This document shows, in pieces, positions 53,901 through 63,813 of a stretch of DNA of 64,000 bases (position 1 is the first letter of the stretch; the number at the start of each line of letters is the position of its first letter). Below the pieces are notes generated by a model. The model searched no databases, was not told where the DNA came from, and saw only the letters and a program-made list of their open reading frames with translations. A program made the translations under genes and the position numbers. Source of the stretch: Strongylocentrotus droebachiensis (Eukaryota; Echinodermata; Echinoidea; Camarodonta; Strongylocentrotidae); NCBI GenBank assembly GCA_035222895.1, contig JAVYIG010007237.1:41203-105202 (forward strand). Direction: 5' to 3'.

Positions 53901-56900
53901 GGTTTTCTATGGTTGCAGAATAGAATATACTGGTGTACTGTTACCTTTGATGTCCAAGGTTCGAAGCCGCCAATATCATTGGAAAGCTTGAGTAGTGATT
54001 TTTTTTCACAAAGAAATATCCTTAATATTTCACGTTTTATTTGAAATAACAAGGGGAAAATCGAACAGATGATAAAATATGAATACAAAATCCTAATTGT
54101 GTCAAGAAATTTGAGTAATAGCAGCTTCAAGTTGTGAAAAATAGCAAAATGTTACGGTCCTCAAACCTGCAATATGACACTTTTCCGATTACTTCCGGCT
54201 CGCGAAAATAAGAAGTGAATTTGTTCATGTAGTTGTACAGTAATTTTCTTTATGATGTTATATGTCAGATTAGTCGCACACATGCCCAGTCAAGTTATTT
54301 TGATTAATATTTCATGAAATTTTGCTCCATTTCCTCTCGCTTGCCTCTTGTAGAGGTAAGCACTGTGTACTGCTCGTATCATCAGACGAGTGGTAGCGAA
54401 AAGTAATTGTCATTACAAAAGCATATTTCCCTTTGAAAGTGGCCCGTTAGTTTGCAGCTAGGCAGGATTTTTTTGTCGACGTATCAGCAAGGAAGATCCA
54501 GTTAAGCACATGTCTGACATATTTTCTCCTGGCGGTATCGAAGATGGTACAAAGAGAATGAGCCAGATATGACTCCATCTCCTAAACTCCTTGGTTGGAG
54601 GGAAATAGAGAGAGAGAGAGAGCGAGAGGGGGGCAGTGGATTGGTAAAGACGTTTTTCTCTATAAATACATCCTAGAAAATGAAAAGAAATCAGTGTGCA
54701 TTGACCCACTATTACTAAACACACTTGCAATTCCTTTCTTTGTTTAAAGGTTTACCATGTGGATGTCGGGTAAACCGAATAACTTTCAAGGGTACCAGTT
54801 CTGTGTAGCACGCTTAATTGACGGCTGGAATGATCAGTTTTGCAATGGACTACGTAGATTTGTCTGCGAGATATCAAAGGGTTTGTTTATTATTATAATA
54901 CAAATCAAGTAAACCTTTACATTAATTAACAGGGAAAAAAATATTCTGTATCTTAAATAAGATTGGTAATACATTAAAGTGAAGTGATTAGAACCGATTA
55001 ATTTATCATGAGTCAAAGGAATATTTTGAGCAATTATTTTATGATTTTAAATCTTTGTATGCCAGACAAAAATCCTTTTAATAGGATTGGTGTGTAGAGT
55101 CACGACAAACTTAAGCAATGTCACAATTACAGTTAAGGAAAGAGGTTTGACCTCCATAGCATTTTTATTTTTATTTTTATTTTTCTAATCGACAGAACGT
55201 TTTAAAGTTTCTGAAAATAATATTAAAGTCTTACAAAATTTGTAAACATTTGAAAGCGTCAGATTTGTTAAAACTCCAATGAATTAATTGAAATCATTCA
55301 TCGTACAAACAAATGTTGAGTTTGAAATATTTCTTTGTTCATAAAGGGTGCCCCCCAGGAAAATGGAATGTGCCTATCTGTGATCGTCTGTGTGATAATT
55401 GTTATAACGGAGGAGTGTGTAACCCACAGACAGGAGCATGCATCTGTACTCCGGGGTTTACTGGTAAAAATTGCCTTACAGGTAAGTTGTTATAATTATA
55501 GATTTACTTTGATATAATCAGGGGCGATGGAGCGTCTTTTAAAGTGTGGGGGGGGGGACCTACAGAAAGGCACTTCTTTGGAAGAAAAGAACGGGCTTCG
55601 ATAGAGGGAAAATTCAAAGCAAAAAATACAATTTTGAGAGTATGATGCATACCCGTACATTCTAAGTACATGTACAACATTACCAGATATATCATTGCCA
55701 TTTTTGTTATGAGTTTATTTATGTTTTTTAACTCCTGCTACAATTCGCATGTAAAACATTCCTTAACTATCGATGCAAACTCTACGGAAATTATTTCATA
55801 GGACATATCATTGTCTACGTTTTATTATGTAACTTGTTCAGTCGTGTTCAGCGTGCTAACGTAACGCATTATATCTACATCTCTCTGCCATCATAAATAT
55901 ATAAACCTGCGTCTTATCATATCGATTGTTGTAGATAGGAAACCAGCGTTCTTCCCTTTGTCTATGTTTCTTTGTAGCCAGACTCCCTCCCTTTCATAAT
56001 GATATTTTAATTAACCATGTTTATGTTATTAATAATGTAGCCCTCGTTATTTTGTAAGAGTAGGGTACCAAAAATAGAGATGAGATGAGTCTGTAAAACA
56101 GGAGGCGAAGAAGAGATGTGTGATGGTTAAACTCGTGACACGGACTGCTTTTTAATAACAAGTAATAATATATATAAAACATAATTGAATATTCGTATTC
56201 AACCAACAAACTCACAAAATCAAAACACAAATACACTTCTATAGTTCCTATCCTACTAGCATATAGGTTTACATCCAAACTTAGCAATTAGATGAAATAG
56301 CAAAGTAAATATCAACAACATGTCCCTTTCCAATATTTAACCAAACAAAGACTTATCATTCACTAGAATGGATAATGTATAGTAACTATTAACTTAATAA
56401 CAAATACTCGAAACGTATAACTGCTGAATTACGAAGATAGCCAATATCTAACTCGACTAAACCTAAATAAAGTAAACAAGACGATAACAAATATGTACTA
56501 ACTAATGATAACGAAGAAACTATAACTATACATAAAAGGAATAGACTAAATAGATTTATACATGTCTGACTAATAATATGCAACTGGAGACTACCGAGTG
56601 ATAGATATATAGTGCTTTCGTAAACTGAACATATATCGTGCAAATGAATAATAATTGTTGTTCTCTAACTTAATTCATACTGTAAAGGGCGGAATAGATA
56701 AATGAGCGTTTTAACCATAATAAAATCCACTCATACATATATAATAGTGACGGCTACAGCATATTTACTTCAGCTACTAATACTATAGTACCTGCTCTAT
56801 ACAGATTACAGAGTTGAGACAAATAAACCTAAAAAGCCCAAGTTCCTCTTTGTCAAGGTAATACTTGTACTGGTACTAGTTAAAAGTTGTAATCCTTTCT

Positions 56901-57929
56901 TTGTTCTCAATCCCTACACACCGTGTGAACGAACATAGTCTAATCACGCAGACACCAATGTATTGTAGATAAATGATTATAAAGTTATACGCCAATTCCA
57001 CACCAATCCCTGGTATATCAGAACACATATTAACATGATAATTTTCTTGACATTGTAATGTAAGATACTAAACAAAATAAACGACATAATAACTCTATAC
57101 ATATTATAAGAAAGTACGGACTTATAAACTAGCAAAATAGCAAATCGAAGGTTATCTCCTTCTGAGATGGAAATCTCTCAAAACGTTATCCAATTGAATA
57201 TGGAAAATCGTAATTATATTTTCCCAACTAGAATATGTCGAATGCTAACTAGAATCACAATAGTGATTCATAAACGACAAAATATTGATTAGCTCATATC
57301 TTTAAGTAAGAAAGCTAAATAGTTATGAACAATGTGAAATATATATTCGCGGGTACCATTCACCCATACAGTATAACACTTCACAAATAGTTGTAAGAAA
57401 GCTACACTTTCTTAACTTAAATTCTTCCCTTAAAAAAACGATCTCTACAAATGCGAACATCAGAACATATCCAATCATACATCAGTACAACCGCACCAAG
57501 TTATATAACATGGTAATAATTATTTACTTAAATATAAGTATAATACAAAATATGGTTAATTACCTGTAGAACAGGAGGCGAAGAAGAGATGTGTGATGGT
57601 TAAACTTGTGACACGGACTGCGAGGAGTCAAGCGGGTTCACGAGTTCAAGGTGTTTAGAAACAAAGGAACCAGGGGCGTACGCAGGGGGGGGGGGGTTCA
57701 AACCCCCCCCTTTGGTATTTTTATGTGTGTAAACCCCCCTAAAAAAAACTGAAACTCCCCCCTTTGGATTTTTTTTGTTTTGTTTTTGTTATTATTAAAA
57801 AAAAAAAAATGCCCACGTCTAACCTAAAAAAAGGTGGCCGTACCCCCCCCCCCCCCAACGAAGAAAAATGTCGAATTTTTAAATTTCGAGACCCCCCCCC
57901 CCCAAAAAAAAAGAATTCCCCCTCCGACC

Positions 57930-57966
<37 letters not shown>

Positions 57967-60900
57967 ACTGAGCGACTTTTCGGCTGGCTGAGTCGTTGCG
58001 ATTTTTTTTTTTGGACTCCAAAAAAAAAAAAAGTGTCCGCTTTACCATGAGTATGTATGCTTCAAAAGATAATCAATTATCGATTATCAATAACAGCATG
58101 TGGCGACCAAAGGTTTGGATCTGAGTGTGAACTTGTATGCGGTTCTGCGGTAGCTGATGATTCTTCTTGCACTGACAACAAGTCTTGCCTTCCAGGTCCA
58201 AATGAATGCAGGTGCATAGCTGGCTACGCAGGAGCATTCTGTAATGAAAGTAAGGTAGCACAGTGTATTGTTTTGAAAGTAATCCAGTATGAAAGTGAGA
58301 TATATTTTATACGGTTTGTTAAATAACACTATGATCACAGTCAGTAGCATTGCTACCAGAGGGGTATGATCAATTCTAAACCTTGAACATTTCACTTCAT
58401 GAGGTATATTACGATGATATTTCATAACCAAGCAGAATACTTTGATAATAGTTTGATTACCTTCGAAAGGTTTTTCATCCATTTTGGGGGCCTTTTCTCC
58501 GTTCTCTCGTTTGTTTTCAACTTTTGCTGAATATTTCTTCCTTTTCTTATGTGAGCGTGTATTTCCAAGAATTACCTTGCAAGCATTCCCTTTATTATTA
58601 TGTATCTAGCCAGACACAATCTCTAACGCCTGGGAATTGCTTAATCGATTATGTGTAGACATTTAATAGAAAATATAAATCATACTGCAAAATAAGTCCT
58701 CCTTTCTTTCAGGGTCCACCTTTACCTTTGCAAATTTGATACAGCATGCGAGTGTTTTTTGTAGCCAAATCACCTAAATGAAATAGGCCTATGTTCTGAT
58801 TCATTATTTAATTTCAATTTTGTATAAATATCGTGAGTTTCAAAGATTTGTTGATACCTAGAATTGACATTATTCTAATAGCGTGCCGCGATGGACAGTT
58901 TGGCTCTGACTGTCTCCAGGGTTGTCACTGTATAGATGGAATGCCGTGTGATGTGTTTACTGGAAGATGTGAAGAGGGCTGTGAGTCGGGATGGTCAGGA
59001 GAAGGTTGTCAAGGTAAAGTATCATACTGGGCGTATCCAGAGAGAGGGGAGGGTTCCAATTAAAATCAATTTAAAGAGATTTATTTCAAATAAAAAAAAC
59101 CGGGCATGGTGGCTCAGTGGTTAGAGCGCCCGCCTCATGAACGGGATGTCGTGGGTTCGAACCCCGGCCGAGTCATACCAAAGACTTATAACAATGGGAC
59201 CTTCTGCCTTCTAGCTAGGCGCTCAGCATATTAGATTGGATAAAGATAGTAATAACATATTATGTTATGCAGGGCCCGCTAGAACAGCAGTTTCACAACT
59301 GAAGTGGCTACCCTGGGTAAATAAAACGTTATTATTATTTATTATTATTATTAAATATCAATCTAAAAAATATAAAATTAACAGATGATGTAATGTTGTC
59401 TATGTATAAAATGTAAAAATGCCTTCTTAAAGATACAAAATACTTAAAGGATACACCGCTAAAGGAAAAAAACAGAAGAAGAAAAGAAAAACATTCGTAT
59501 TTATCTGTCGATGAGCTGCTCTTTCCATCATTGAACCAATGCTAGGAGCCTTCAAGTTGGGGATGAATAATGTATCTTCCCGTCGCGATATTCCACCTAG
59601 GCCCTCGTCATGAATTGCAAAGTCTTCAAGGAAACTTCAAAGTTCAAATATGCGAACAAAAATTGCTACGATAGTATCCCACCGCTGCCATATCATCCAC
59701 ATGGCTCAGACACTTTTATGGACCTCATTAGCTATTACAGACACGGAACTATCTGCCAATGTCGGCCGTAAAAGAAGGAACATGGGAAGAAGAACACGAA
59801 GAAAAAGAAGGAGAAGAAGAAGAAGGAGAAATATTTGAAACAAAGATATAAAGAAAGTTGTTGTTACTTTGGATTCCATGGCACACTAACAATAAATCGA
59901 GACCAATATAAATCAAATCTTATAGTGACAACATTAATAGGCCTATTTTGATAAAGGAATCTTTGAAAATATTTGCATAAAGCTTTTAAATACGAAAACA
60001 AATTTATTGTTTTGCTTGCTTCACAGTGCCATCCGTTTGCCCAGTGGGTTATTTCGGTGTCAACTGCACTGACCATTGCAACTGTCCAGATAATGTTGGT
60101 TGTGACAAGGTCTCTGGATTCTGCATCACAACCGAAGGTCAATGTGAAGTAGGATTCACATTAGACTCGGTGGACATGCCCGATAGCTGCAACTCATGTG
60201 AGACTCCATTTCTGCATTAAACTAATTTGTAAATATAGTTGCTTTGATTGTATGCATAATTGTTCATATCCTTTTCTGCCATCCGTCCTACCATGTTAGA
60301 AATATTTACACTGATAATCTACAAGTCATTTAGAAATCGTTATATGCACACTCGTTCCCTTTTGGTTTTTAGATACTGGATGTTACAACCTGTGTTCCGG
60401 TACATGTCACTGTCGAGATGGAGAGGATGATTGCGACTCGATGACTGGTTCTTGTAGCTCAGGTAGATGCCATCCACGATGGACAGGGGAAAGCTGCCAA
60501 ATAGGTATATATCATTACAAATTGATTCGTGTCTTTCATTAACTTAGAGAGTTGCTGATTAGTTTGCACATGTATTCACATTGTTGTGTTCACATTAGGT
60601 GTTGTATCCTGTGGGAAAGACGCTACATATATCAAGTTATAATTATTATTATCATTATTTTCATAATTATCATTATTGCTGTTTTTGTTGCCACGCTGTT
60701 TCTTTACTGTGGACTCACCATGTGCCTCTCATGTTGTATCGGTCTGTTGTATGCACTTTTACTATTTGATATCTGCCGTGAAACTACAACGATAGTTCCC
60801 ATATTCATATGATTGTGTAATCCTTGTTTCTAAACAATGGAAGAAAAAAAATACCCTGTAAATTGGCAAAGAAATGTCACAATTCATAGTGGTCTTATTC

Positions 60901-61455
60901 TGAATAATTCCGCTTTTATATAGCGCGTAATACATCTATGATGTCTCTAAGCGCTTTACAGATATACTATTACGCCGGTCCAGGCGCGTACGGCGGGGGG
61001 TGGGGGGGTTGGGGGGTTAACCCCCCCCCCTTTGGTATTTTTATGTGTATAAACCCCCCCCCCCAACCCCCCTAAATCCCCCCCTTTTGATTTTTTTTTT
61101 TTTTTTTTTTTTTTTAATTATAAAAAAAAAAACCATGACTGACCAAAAACAGGTGACCCTACCCCCCCCCCCCCAAAGGAGCAAAATGTCAAATTTTCAA
61201 ATTTTGAGGTCCAAAAAAAAAAAAAAAGGTGTCCTCTTACCCCCCCCCCCCCCCCCCCACCCCCCCCCCCCCCCCCCCCCCCGCTTATTCAGCGGTCAGC
61301 TGAGTCGTTGCGATTTTTTGGGGACCAAAAAAAAAAAAAAAAAAAAGTGTCCTCTTACCCCCCCCCCCCCCTCCCCCCCCCCCCCCCCCCGCTTATTCAG
61401 CGGTCAGCTGAGTCGTTGCGATTTTTTGGGGACCAAAAAAAAAAAGTGTCCTCTT

Positions 61456-61497
<42 letters not shown>

Positions 61498-63590
61498 CTT
61501 ATTCAGCGGTCGGCTGAGTCGTTGCGAAATTTTCGGCCCGATTTATAAATGTTAAAACCCCCCCCCCCCCTTGAAAAAATCCTGCGTACGCGCCTGCGCC
61601 GGTCATTAGATTCAATACTTACATTCAAGCCTATCTAAGTAACTCTGTACTAGCTACGGTTAGTGTGAGAAAAGATGAGATAAGAGCTCTTCTTTGAATT
61701 CCATCGATTCATTCATTTCTATTAGTCTGAAAATCATCACGAATATAAACTGTAGCAAGCAACTTGATGAGTTAACTGATCCCCCCCCCCCCTATCTGTC
61801 TCCTTTATGGTTAGGTCGCTTTCAATATGCACGTGAGAAGACAAACCCTGGTATTGCTATATTTTCCTGTGCAATCTCGTTCGATTCACCAACAAACGTT
61901 GAACCTGACTTTGTGAAAGCTACCACAGGGGACTTTTCAATAGACAACTGGAAAATGACCAAAGATCCTCCACAAAACCCTTTTCCAACACTACTCAATT
62001 TTATGTTCAACATCCAAAATGTTCCGGTTGACAGCCCTATTTACTGTTTCATCGGGGACCCTTTCAATAAATCGTCCGAGTTTGGCTATGTCAAGTTGGC
62101 GTCTGCTGCTTTTTATGGTGTGTATGTTTTACAATACGTTATGAATAATATACATGTAGTTATTATTATTGACATCGCTAGGCACTGTCTGATGTGCATT
62201 TTTTCATAAAATTTAATAAACTGTGCTTAGTTAATAAAGAAATTTAAACTTATCACTACATAATACAAATTTGTATGATATACCAAGAAGGGTTGCTGAA
62301 TTATGGAATAAGCCAAATCCACATGATCAAAGGTCTTCACATTCATAACTGATTCAGAACAGCAAATGAAACCATAATTGTGTTTGCTTTTTGATGAAAA
62401 CCAAATTATTTCAAAATATCGATAAAGATTTTACTTTTCACTTGTGTTCCCTTCCCCCCCCCAAAAAAAAAAATAGAGCTGCCAATCTTAACTACACTAC
62501 CTACGTTAGTTGCATCCGGGAATTACTGGGTCGTCATCTCTTGGAGACCCTGGAACCGTTCCATCGATGAAGGTGATGGTCCTATTACTGGTTACAGGGT
62601 TTACGTTCATACTGAAGATGGGAACGAGACACAAAGCGCTACCTTGCTATCAAATGGATCTTTGGGAACTGGGTCTTCAAGAGATAAGAGGGAAGTGACA
62701 ACTGAAGGATTAGACTTATTGGAATACAACATCACTGGTCTCGAAGACGGGACAAACTACGAGATTCAAATCGCGGTGATTCGGGAAGGTCCGAAAGGAG
62801 AAGGAGATCGAGGACTCCCTTTCAGTGTGAAGACCCAGGAGTTATGTGAGTTCTTCAGTTTTATTTACTTTTTGTATCTAACAGCTTTTTCACCACAGAA
62901 TAATCGCTTGTTTGCTCGATCGATATAATTCATTGTAATATAATGATTTAATTCAAGTAACTGAGTAATGTGGATATGAAATATACTTACTTTCAAAAAG
63001 TGGGATTTGCAGTCTCATTGTCGCATTTGAAAATTTAGCAAACGGAAGAGTGGTTGATTAGGAGTATCGCTTTTGGTTAAGTCATAGACCTCCAAACAGG
63101 ATTTACACCAAGCCTCCCCTTCAAATAAATGCGTGCCTGATAAATAATTTTAAAAATGTATTGATATAGCGATTCAGATTTTGCATATAAAAATCGGAAG
63201 AGTAAAAGTTAGTATAGATGGTAATGGGCAACAACATTTCAAGCATTTTCCTAAATATTATCTAAAAATATTCGTTTTGATCCATAAGACCTGAAATGCC
63301 CACCTCTCTTGTCTATGATGTTTATGATAATATTACCTTCTCAATGCCGATTATTTTTCTTGATTAAAGATGGAAAAGAAGAAAAAATTTCTATAATACT
63401 CACGTTTAACGAGATCGTCTCAACTGAGAGAGCTATTGTTTTTAATATATTTGTTTTAATAATTACCAGTGACAACGCAGAACATGGCAGGCTTAGCGGC
63501 CATAGGTCCTATTGCTGGCGGCGCCGTTGGAGGATTGTTAATCATTTTGTGTCTTATTGTTATCATCGTCCTGTTGTTACGGAGAAAAGG
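42701..63590 (+). CDS. Gene 2: CTLD x3 - EGF x5 - Ig - FN3 - TM receptor (3' partial)
   Basis: Exons: 42701-42794, 45176-45327, 46982-47094, 48239-48381, 48712-48848, 49289-49404, 49755-49912, 52039-52175, 53041-53150, 54750-54880, 55347-55481, 58097-58249, 58882-59013, 60027-60197, 60373-60504, 61815-62117, 62477-62845 and 63470-63590. All junctions are GT-AG and in phase. Every module boundary is a phase-1 intron, the signature of shuffled extracellular modules, and each lectin domain is split at the same phases (1, 0, 2, 1). About 860 residues are visible. The stop codon lies beyond the window. It probably binds glycans or glycoproteins at the cell surface. The order FN3-TM with identical phases to gene 1 suggests an RPTP paralogue, but no cytoplasmic domain is visible, so a kinase or tail-only receptor remains possible. 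Introns such as 60505-60902, 62118-62476 and 62846-63469 show no gene. Confidence 0.85.
42888..42944. repeat. Perfect 28-bp-arm palindrome with 1-nt loop
   Basis: agatcggaaatggagacatg... runs into its exact reverse complement around base 42916. It lies 93 bp after the signal-peptide exon, inside the first intron. Confidence 0.9.
43009..43295 (+). mobile_element. tRNA-headed SINE with (ATT)n tail
   Basis: A box 'gtggtgtagtggtc', B box 'gggttgaggattcaaatcc', a body with 'gcttccctggggaaacag', then an ATT microsatellite tail to about 43290. The head matches the fragment at 37213. Confidence 0.75.
43296..44386. other. Intron 1 of gene 2, nothing recognised
   Basis: AT-rich intronic sequence without supported coding, RNA or repeat structure. 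Confidence 0.4.
44387..44790 (+). mobile_element. TTAA-flanked MITE, full copy
   Basis: It begins ttaaagatacagatcagttc and ends actggtctttgcctttaa. It is inverted relative to the copy at 35130. An internal CG-rich palindromic patch, 'cacacgtgcgcgacacgtgcg', is conserved between copies. Confidence 0.8.
45176..48381 (+). CDS. Gene 2 C-type lectin domain 1 (3 exons)
   Basis: Exons 45176-45327, 46982-47094 and 48239-48381. CTLD landmarks: 'TWSDARIHCQDNGGDLAVI', 'YNYWIGLRDSDGDGQYTW' and 'GKWHTSSCWTEHVHICQ'. Where calcium-binding lectins have EPN or QPD this domain has SQPSKSQECV, and it has no WND, so sugar binding of the classic type is doubtful. The middle exon's acceptor follows directly on an L2-type LINE tail, and its donor (gttaat) is weak, but the split codon reads E-Y-S-N-W as expected for the family. 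Confidence 0.85.
45860..46981 (+). mobile_element. L2/CR1-type LINE 3' fragment (broken)
   Basis: RT C-terminal region: 'LKLKEDKTEVIHVTSRF', 'SARDLGVIFENDLRMDDYI', 'ICRSASYTLYKIGRIRN', then frameshifted remnants including 'LRKLHWLPMVYRIMYKLL'. Its 3' end has 'aagcgcttagagacttcact' and 'gagcgctttataa', then a T/ATT-rich tail. It is in gene sense orientation within the lectin intron and ends at the acceptor of exon 46982. Confidence 0.85.
47753..47869. repeat. Imperfect hairpin, about 50-bp arms
   Basis: 'tcatgggcgtcaatcc' and 'aatacctattgttgaggggg' on the left mirror 'cccctgaacaataggtatc' and 'atttacgcccatgatt' on the right. Likely a small fold-back element. It lies in the intron 47095-48238, which also holds short AAT/ATT runs. 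Confidence 0.75.
48712..49912 (+). CDS. Gene 2 C-type lectin domain 2 (EPN/WND present)
   Basis: Exons 48712-48848, 49289-49404 and 49755-49912. Landmarks: 'SYDDARAHCISNGGDLAII', 'DTCYWLGLRSEQNN', 'FVWVDGTEE', 'SWAEGEPNNNNAMEYCA' and 'GKWNDIQCSNARSYICE'. Both calcium-site motifs, EPN (mannose/GlcNAc-type preference in this family) and WND, are intact, so this is the domain most likely to bind sugar. Confidence 0.88.
50512..51008 (+). mobile_element. hAT-type MITE with poly-C interior (copy A)
   Basis: Ends caggcgcgtacgcagg and, inverted, cagtggcgtacgcagga. An exact 8-bp duplication, catacaac, flanks it (50504-50511 and 51009-51016), as expected for hAT elements. Inside, units of about 100 bp ('tgagcgacttttcggctgg', 'gagtcgttgcgatttttt', A run, 'gtgtccgcttacc', long C run) repeat. 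Glycine- and proline-rich frames here are artefacts. Confidence 0.9.
51082..51522 (+). mobile_element. Poly(A)-tailed retroposed insertion
   Basis: It is flanked by actgtt on both sides (51076-51081 and 51523-51528). AATAAA lies at 51486, about 20 bases before a 13-A tail. The body has a G-rich block (about 51196-51250) and no ORF. It may be a short LINE end or a processed noncoding copy. Confidence 0.65.
52039..54880 (+). CDS. Gene 2 C-type lectin domain 3 (3 exons)
   Basis: Exons 52039-52175, 53041-53150 and 54750-54880. Landmarks: 'YFEAIEYCKQLGGSLAQL', 'FEFWFGLDSLGKEGVFQW', 'MSGKPNNFQGYQFCVAR' and 'GWNDQFCNGLRRFVCE'. KPN replaces EPN but WND is present, so calcium binding is possible with altered specificity. 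Confidence 0.85.
53187..53665. mobile_element. Degenerate 'AGTCCAC'-type fold-back
   Basis: 'gggacgtccacgtacctaat' with 'gaagcagaaatatgagag' and 'gtttgagcaaaatgcgatg' on the left mirrors 'taatcggattttgctctaat' and following bases near 53590-53665. Same family as 5453, with an older look. Confidence 0.65.
53690..53845. repeat. GA-rich low-complexity tract
   Basis: GAGA-rich stretch. The Ser/Leu ORFs on the minus strand are artefacts. A shorter GA run lies at 54600-54635. Confidence 0.8.
55347..55481 (+). CDS. Gene 2 EGF-like module 1
   Basis: A single phase 1-1 exon with eight cysteines: 'CPPGKWNVPICDRLCDNC', 'GGVCNPQTGACICTPGFTG', 'NC'. The spacing is like the Tie/MEGF-type EGF modules. Confidence 0.88.
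55482..57670. repeat. Intron with 58-bp direct repeats about 1.47 kb apart
   Basis: 'aacaggaggcgaagaagaga' and the following bases, down to 'gacacggactgc', occur at about 56096-56150 and again at 57571-57625 with about two differences. Between them is AT-rich sequence without ORFs. They could be terminal direct repeats of a non-autonomous element. Confidence 0.65.
57671..58043 (+). mobile_element. hAT-type MITE with poly-C interior (copy B, 3'-truncated)
   Basis: 5' end caggggcgtacgcagg, then the same body as copy A, breaking off after 'gtgtccgcttt'. The far terminus is missing. It ends about 50 bp before the acceptor of exon 58097. Confidence 0.85.
58097..60504 (+). CDS. Gene 2 EGF-like modules 2-5 (four exons)
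   Basis: Exons 58097-58249, 58882-59013, 60027-60197 and 60373-60504, each phase 1-1. Cysteine patterns: 'CGDQRFGSECELVCG' with 'ECRCIAGYAGAFC'; 'CRDGQFGSDCLQGCHC' with 'CESGWSGEGC'; 'CPVGYFGVNCTDHCNC' with 'GQCEVGF'; and 'CYNLCSGTCHCRDGEDDC' with 'RWTGESC'. The G-x-F/Y-G-x-x-C opening resembles Tie-type EGF modules. They probably form a rigid stalk. The SINE at 59102 lies in the third intron. Confidence 0.85.
59102..59355 (+). mobile_element. tRNA-derived SINE with CAT anticodon loop and (ATT)n tail
   Basis: 'ggtggctcagtggttagagc' (A box), anticodon arm cccg-c-ctcatga-a-cggg (CAT in the loop), and B box 'gtgggttcgaaccccg' give a convincing tRNA-like head. The acceptor stem does not pair well. 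A body of about 110 bp and an ATT tail follow. It is a SINE, not a functional tRNA gene. Confidence 0.8.
60903..61680 (-). mobile_element. Reverse-strand LINE/SINE tail split by hAT MITE
   Basis: The reverse complement of 60903-60972 contains aagcgcttagagacatc, the same 3' motif as at 46914. The element resumes after 61605. The 8-bp duplication cgccggtc marks the hAT insertion between the two parts. Confidence 0.65.
60981..61596 (+). mobile_element. hAT-type MITE with poly-C interior (copy C)
   Basis: Ends caggcgcgtac and, inverted, caggcgcgtacgcagga. An exact 8-bp duplication, cgccggtc, lies at 60973-60980 and 61597-61604. It has three internal units of about 100 bp ('ttattcagcggtcagctgag', 'tcgttgcgattttttgggga', A run, C run). 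Confidence 0.9.
61815..62117 (+). CDS. Gene 2 Ig-like module
   Basis: One phase 1-1 exon, about 100 residues. 'IAIFSCAISFDSP' and 'PVDSPIYCFIGDP' place two cysteines about 75 residues apart, with an intervening Trp ('IDNWKMTKD') as in Ig folds. The fold assignment is an inference from this pattern. Confidence 0.65.
62477..62845 (+). CDS. Gene 2 fibronectin type III module
   Basis: One phase 1-1 exon, about 122 residues. 'YWVVISWRPW' (core Trp), 'GPITGYRVYVHTEDGNE', 'NITGLEDGTNYEIQIAVI' (L-x-x-G-T-x-Y) and 'GLPFSVKTQE' are typical FN3 strands. It is longer than usual because of a Ser/Gly-rich insertion before the E strand. Confidence 0.88.
63470..63590 (+). CDS. Gene 2 transmembrane exon
   Basis: 'AGLAAIGPIAGGAVGG' leads into 'LLIILCLIVIIVLLL' and then RRK, a type I membrane anchor. 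Phases are 1 in and 2 out, as in gene 1 at 5027-5204, and the Gly/Ala lead-in is alike. The cytoplasmic exons lie outside the window. Confidence 0.85.
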
Positions 63591-63691
63591 GTAAGGGGGA
63601 AGGGGTAGGCTAGATTGTTCATGCATTCCATATAGGTATATGAAATGGATTTAGATTTTTAATTATATATATATACGTATATATATATATT

Positions 63692-63813
63692 TAGGCGTGA
63701 AGAAAAAGGTCTAGGAACGTGAGACGTAGATGTACTTTACAAGCCGAAAGCTCATAATAAATTTGTAAAGTACAGCTACGTCTCACGTCCCTAGACCTTT
63801 TTCTTCACGCCTA
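63692..63813. repeat. Long hairpin, about 47-bp arms
   Basis: 'taggcgtgaagaaaaaggtc' and the following bases, through 'tgtactttacaa', are mirrored to 63813 with about two mismatches around a 20-base loop. It lies in the intron after the membrane exon and is flanked by TA-rich microsatellites. Confidence 0.9.

Noticed and set aside
59102..59175. A functional tRNA-Met gene (CAT anticodon)
   Set aside because: The acceptor stem does not pair and the sequence continues into a SINE body with an ATT tail.
60552..60812. Hydrophobic 86-residue ORF with Cys
   Set aside because: Ile run from an ATT repeat within an intron, with no homology signal and no splice context.
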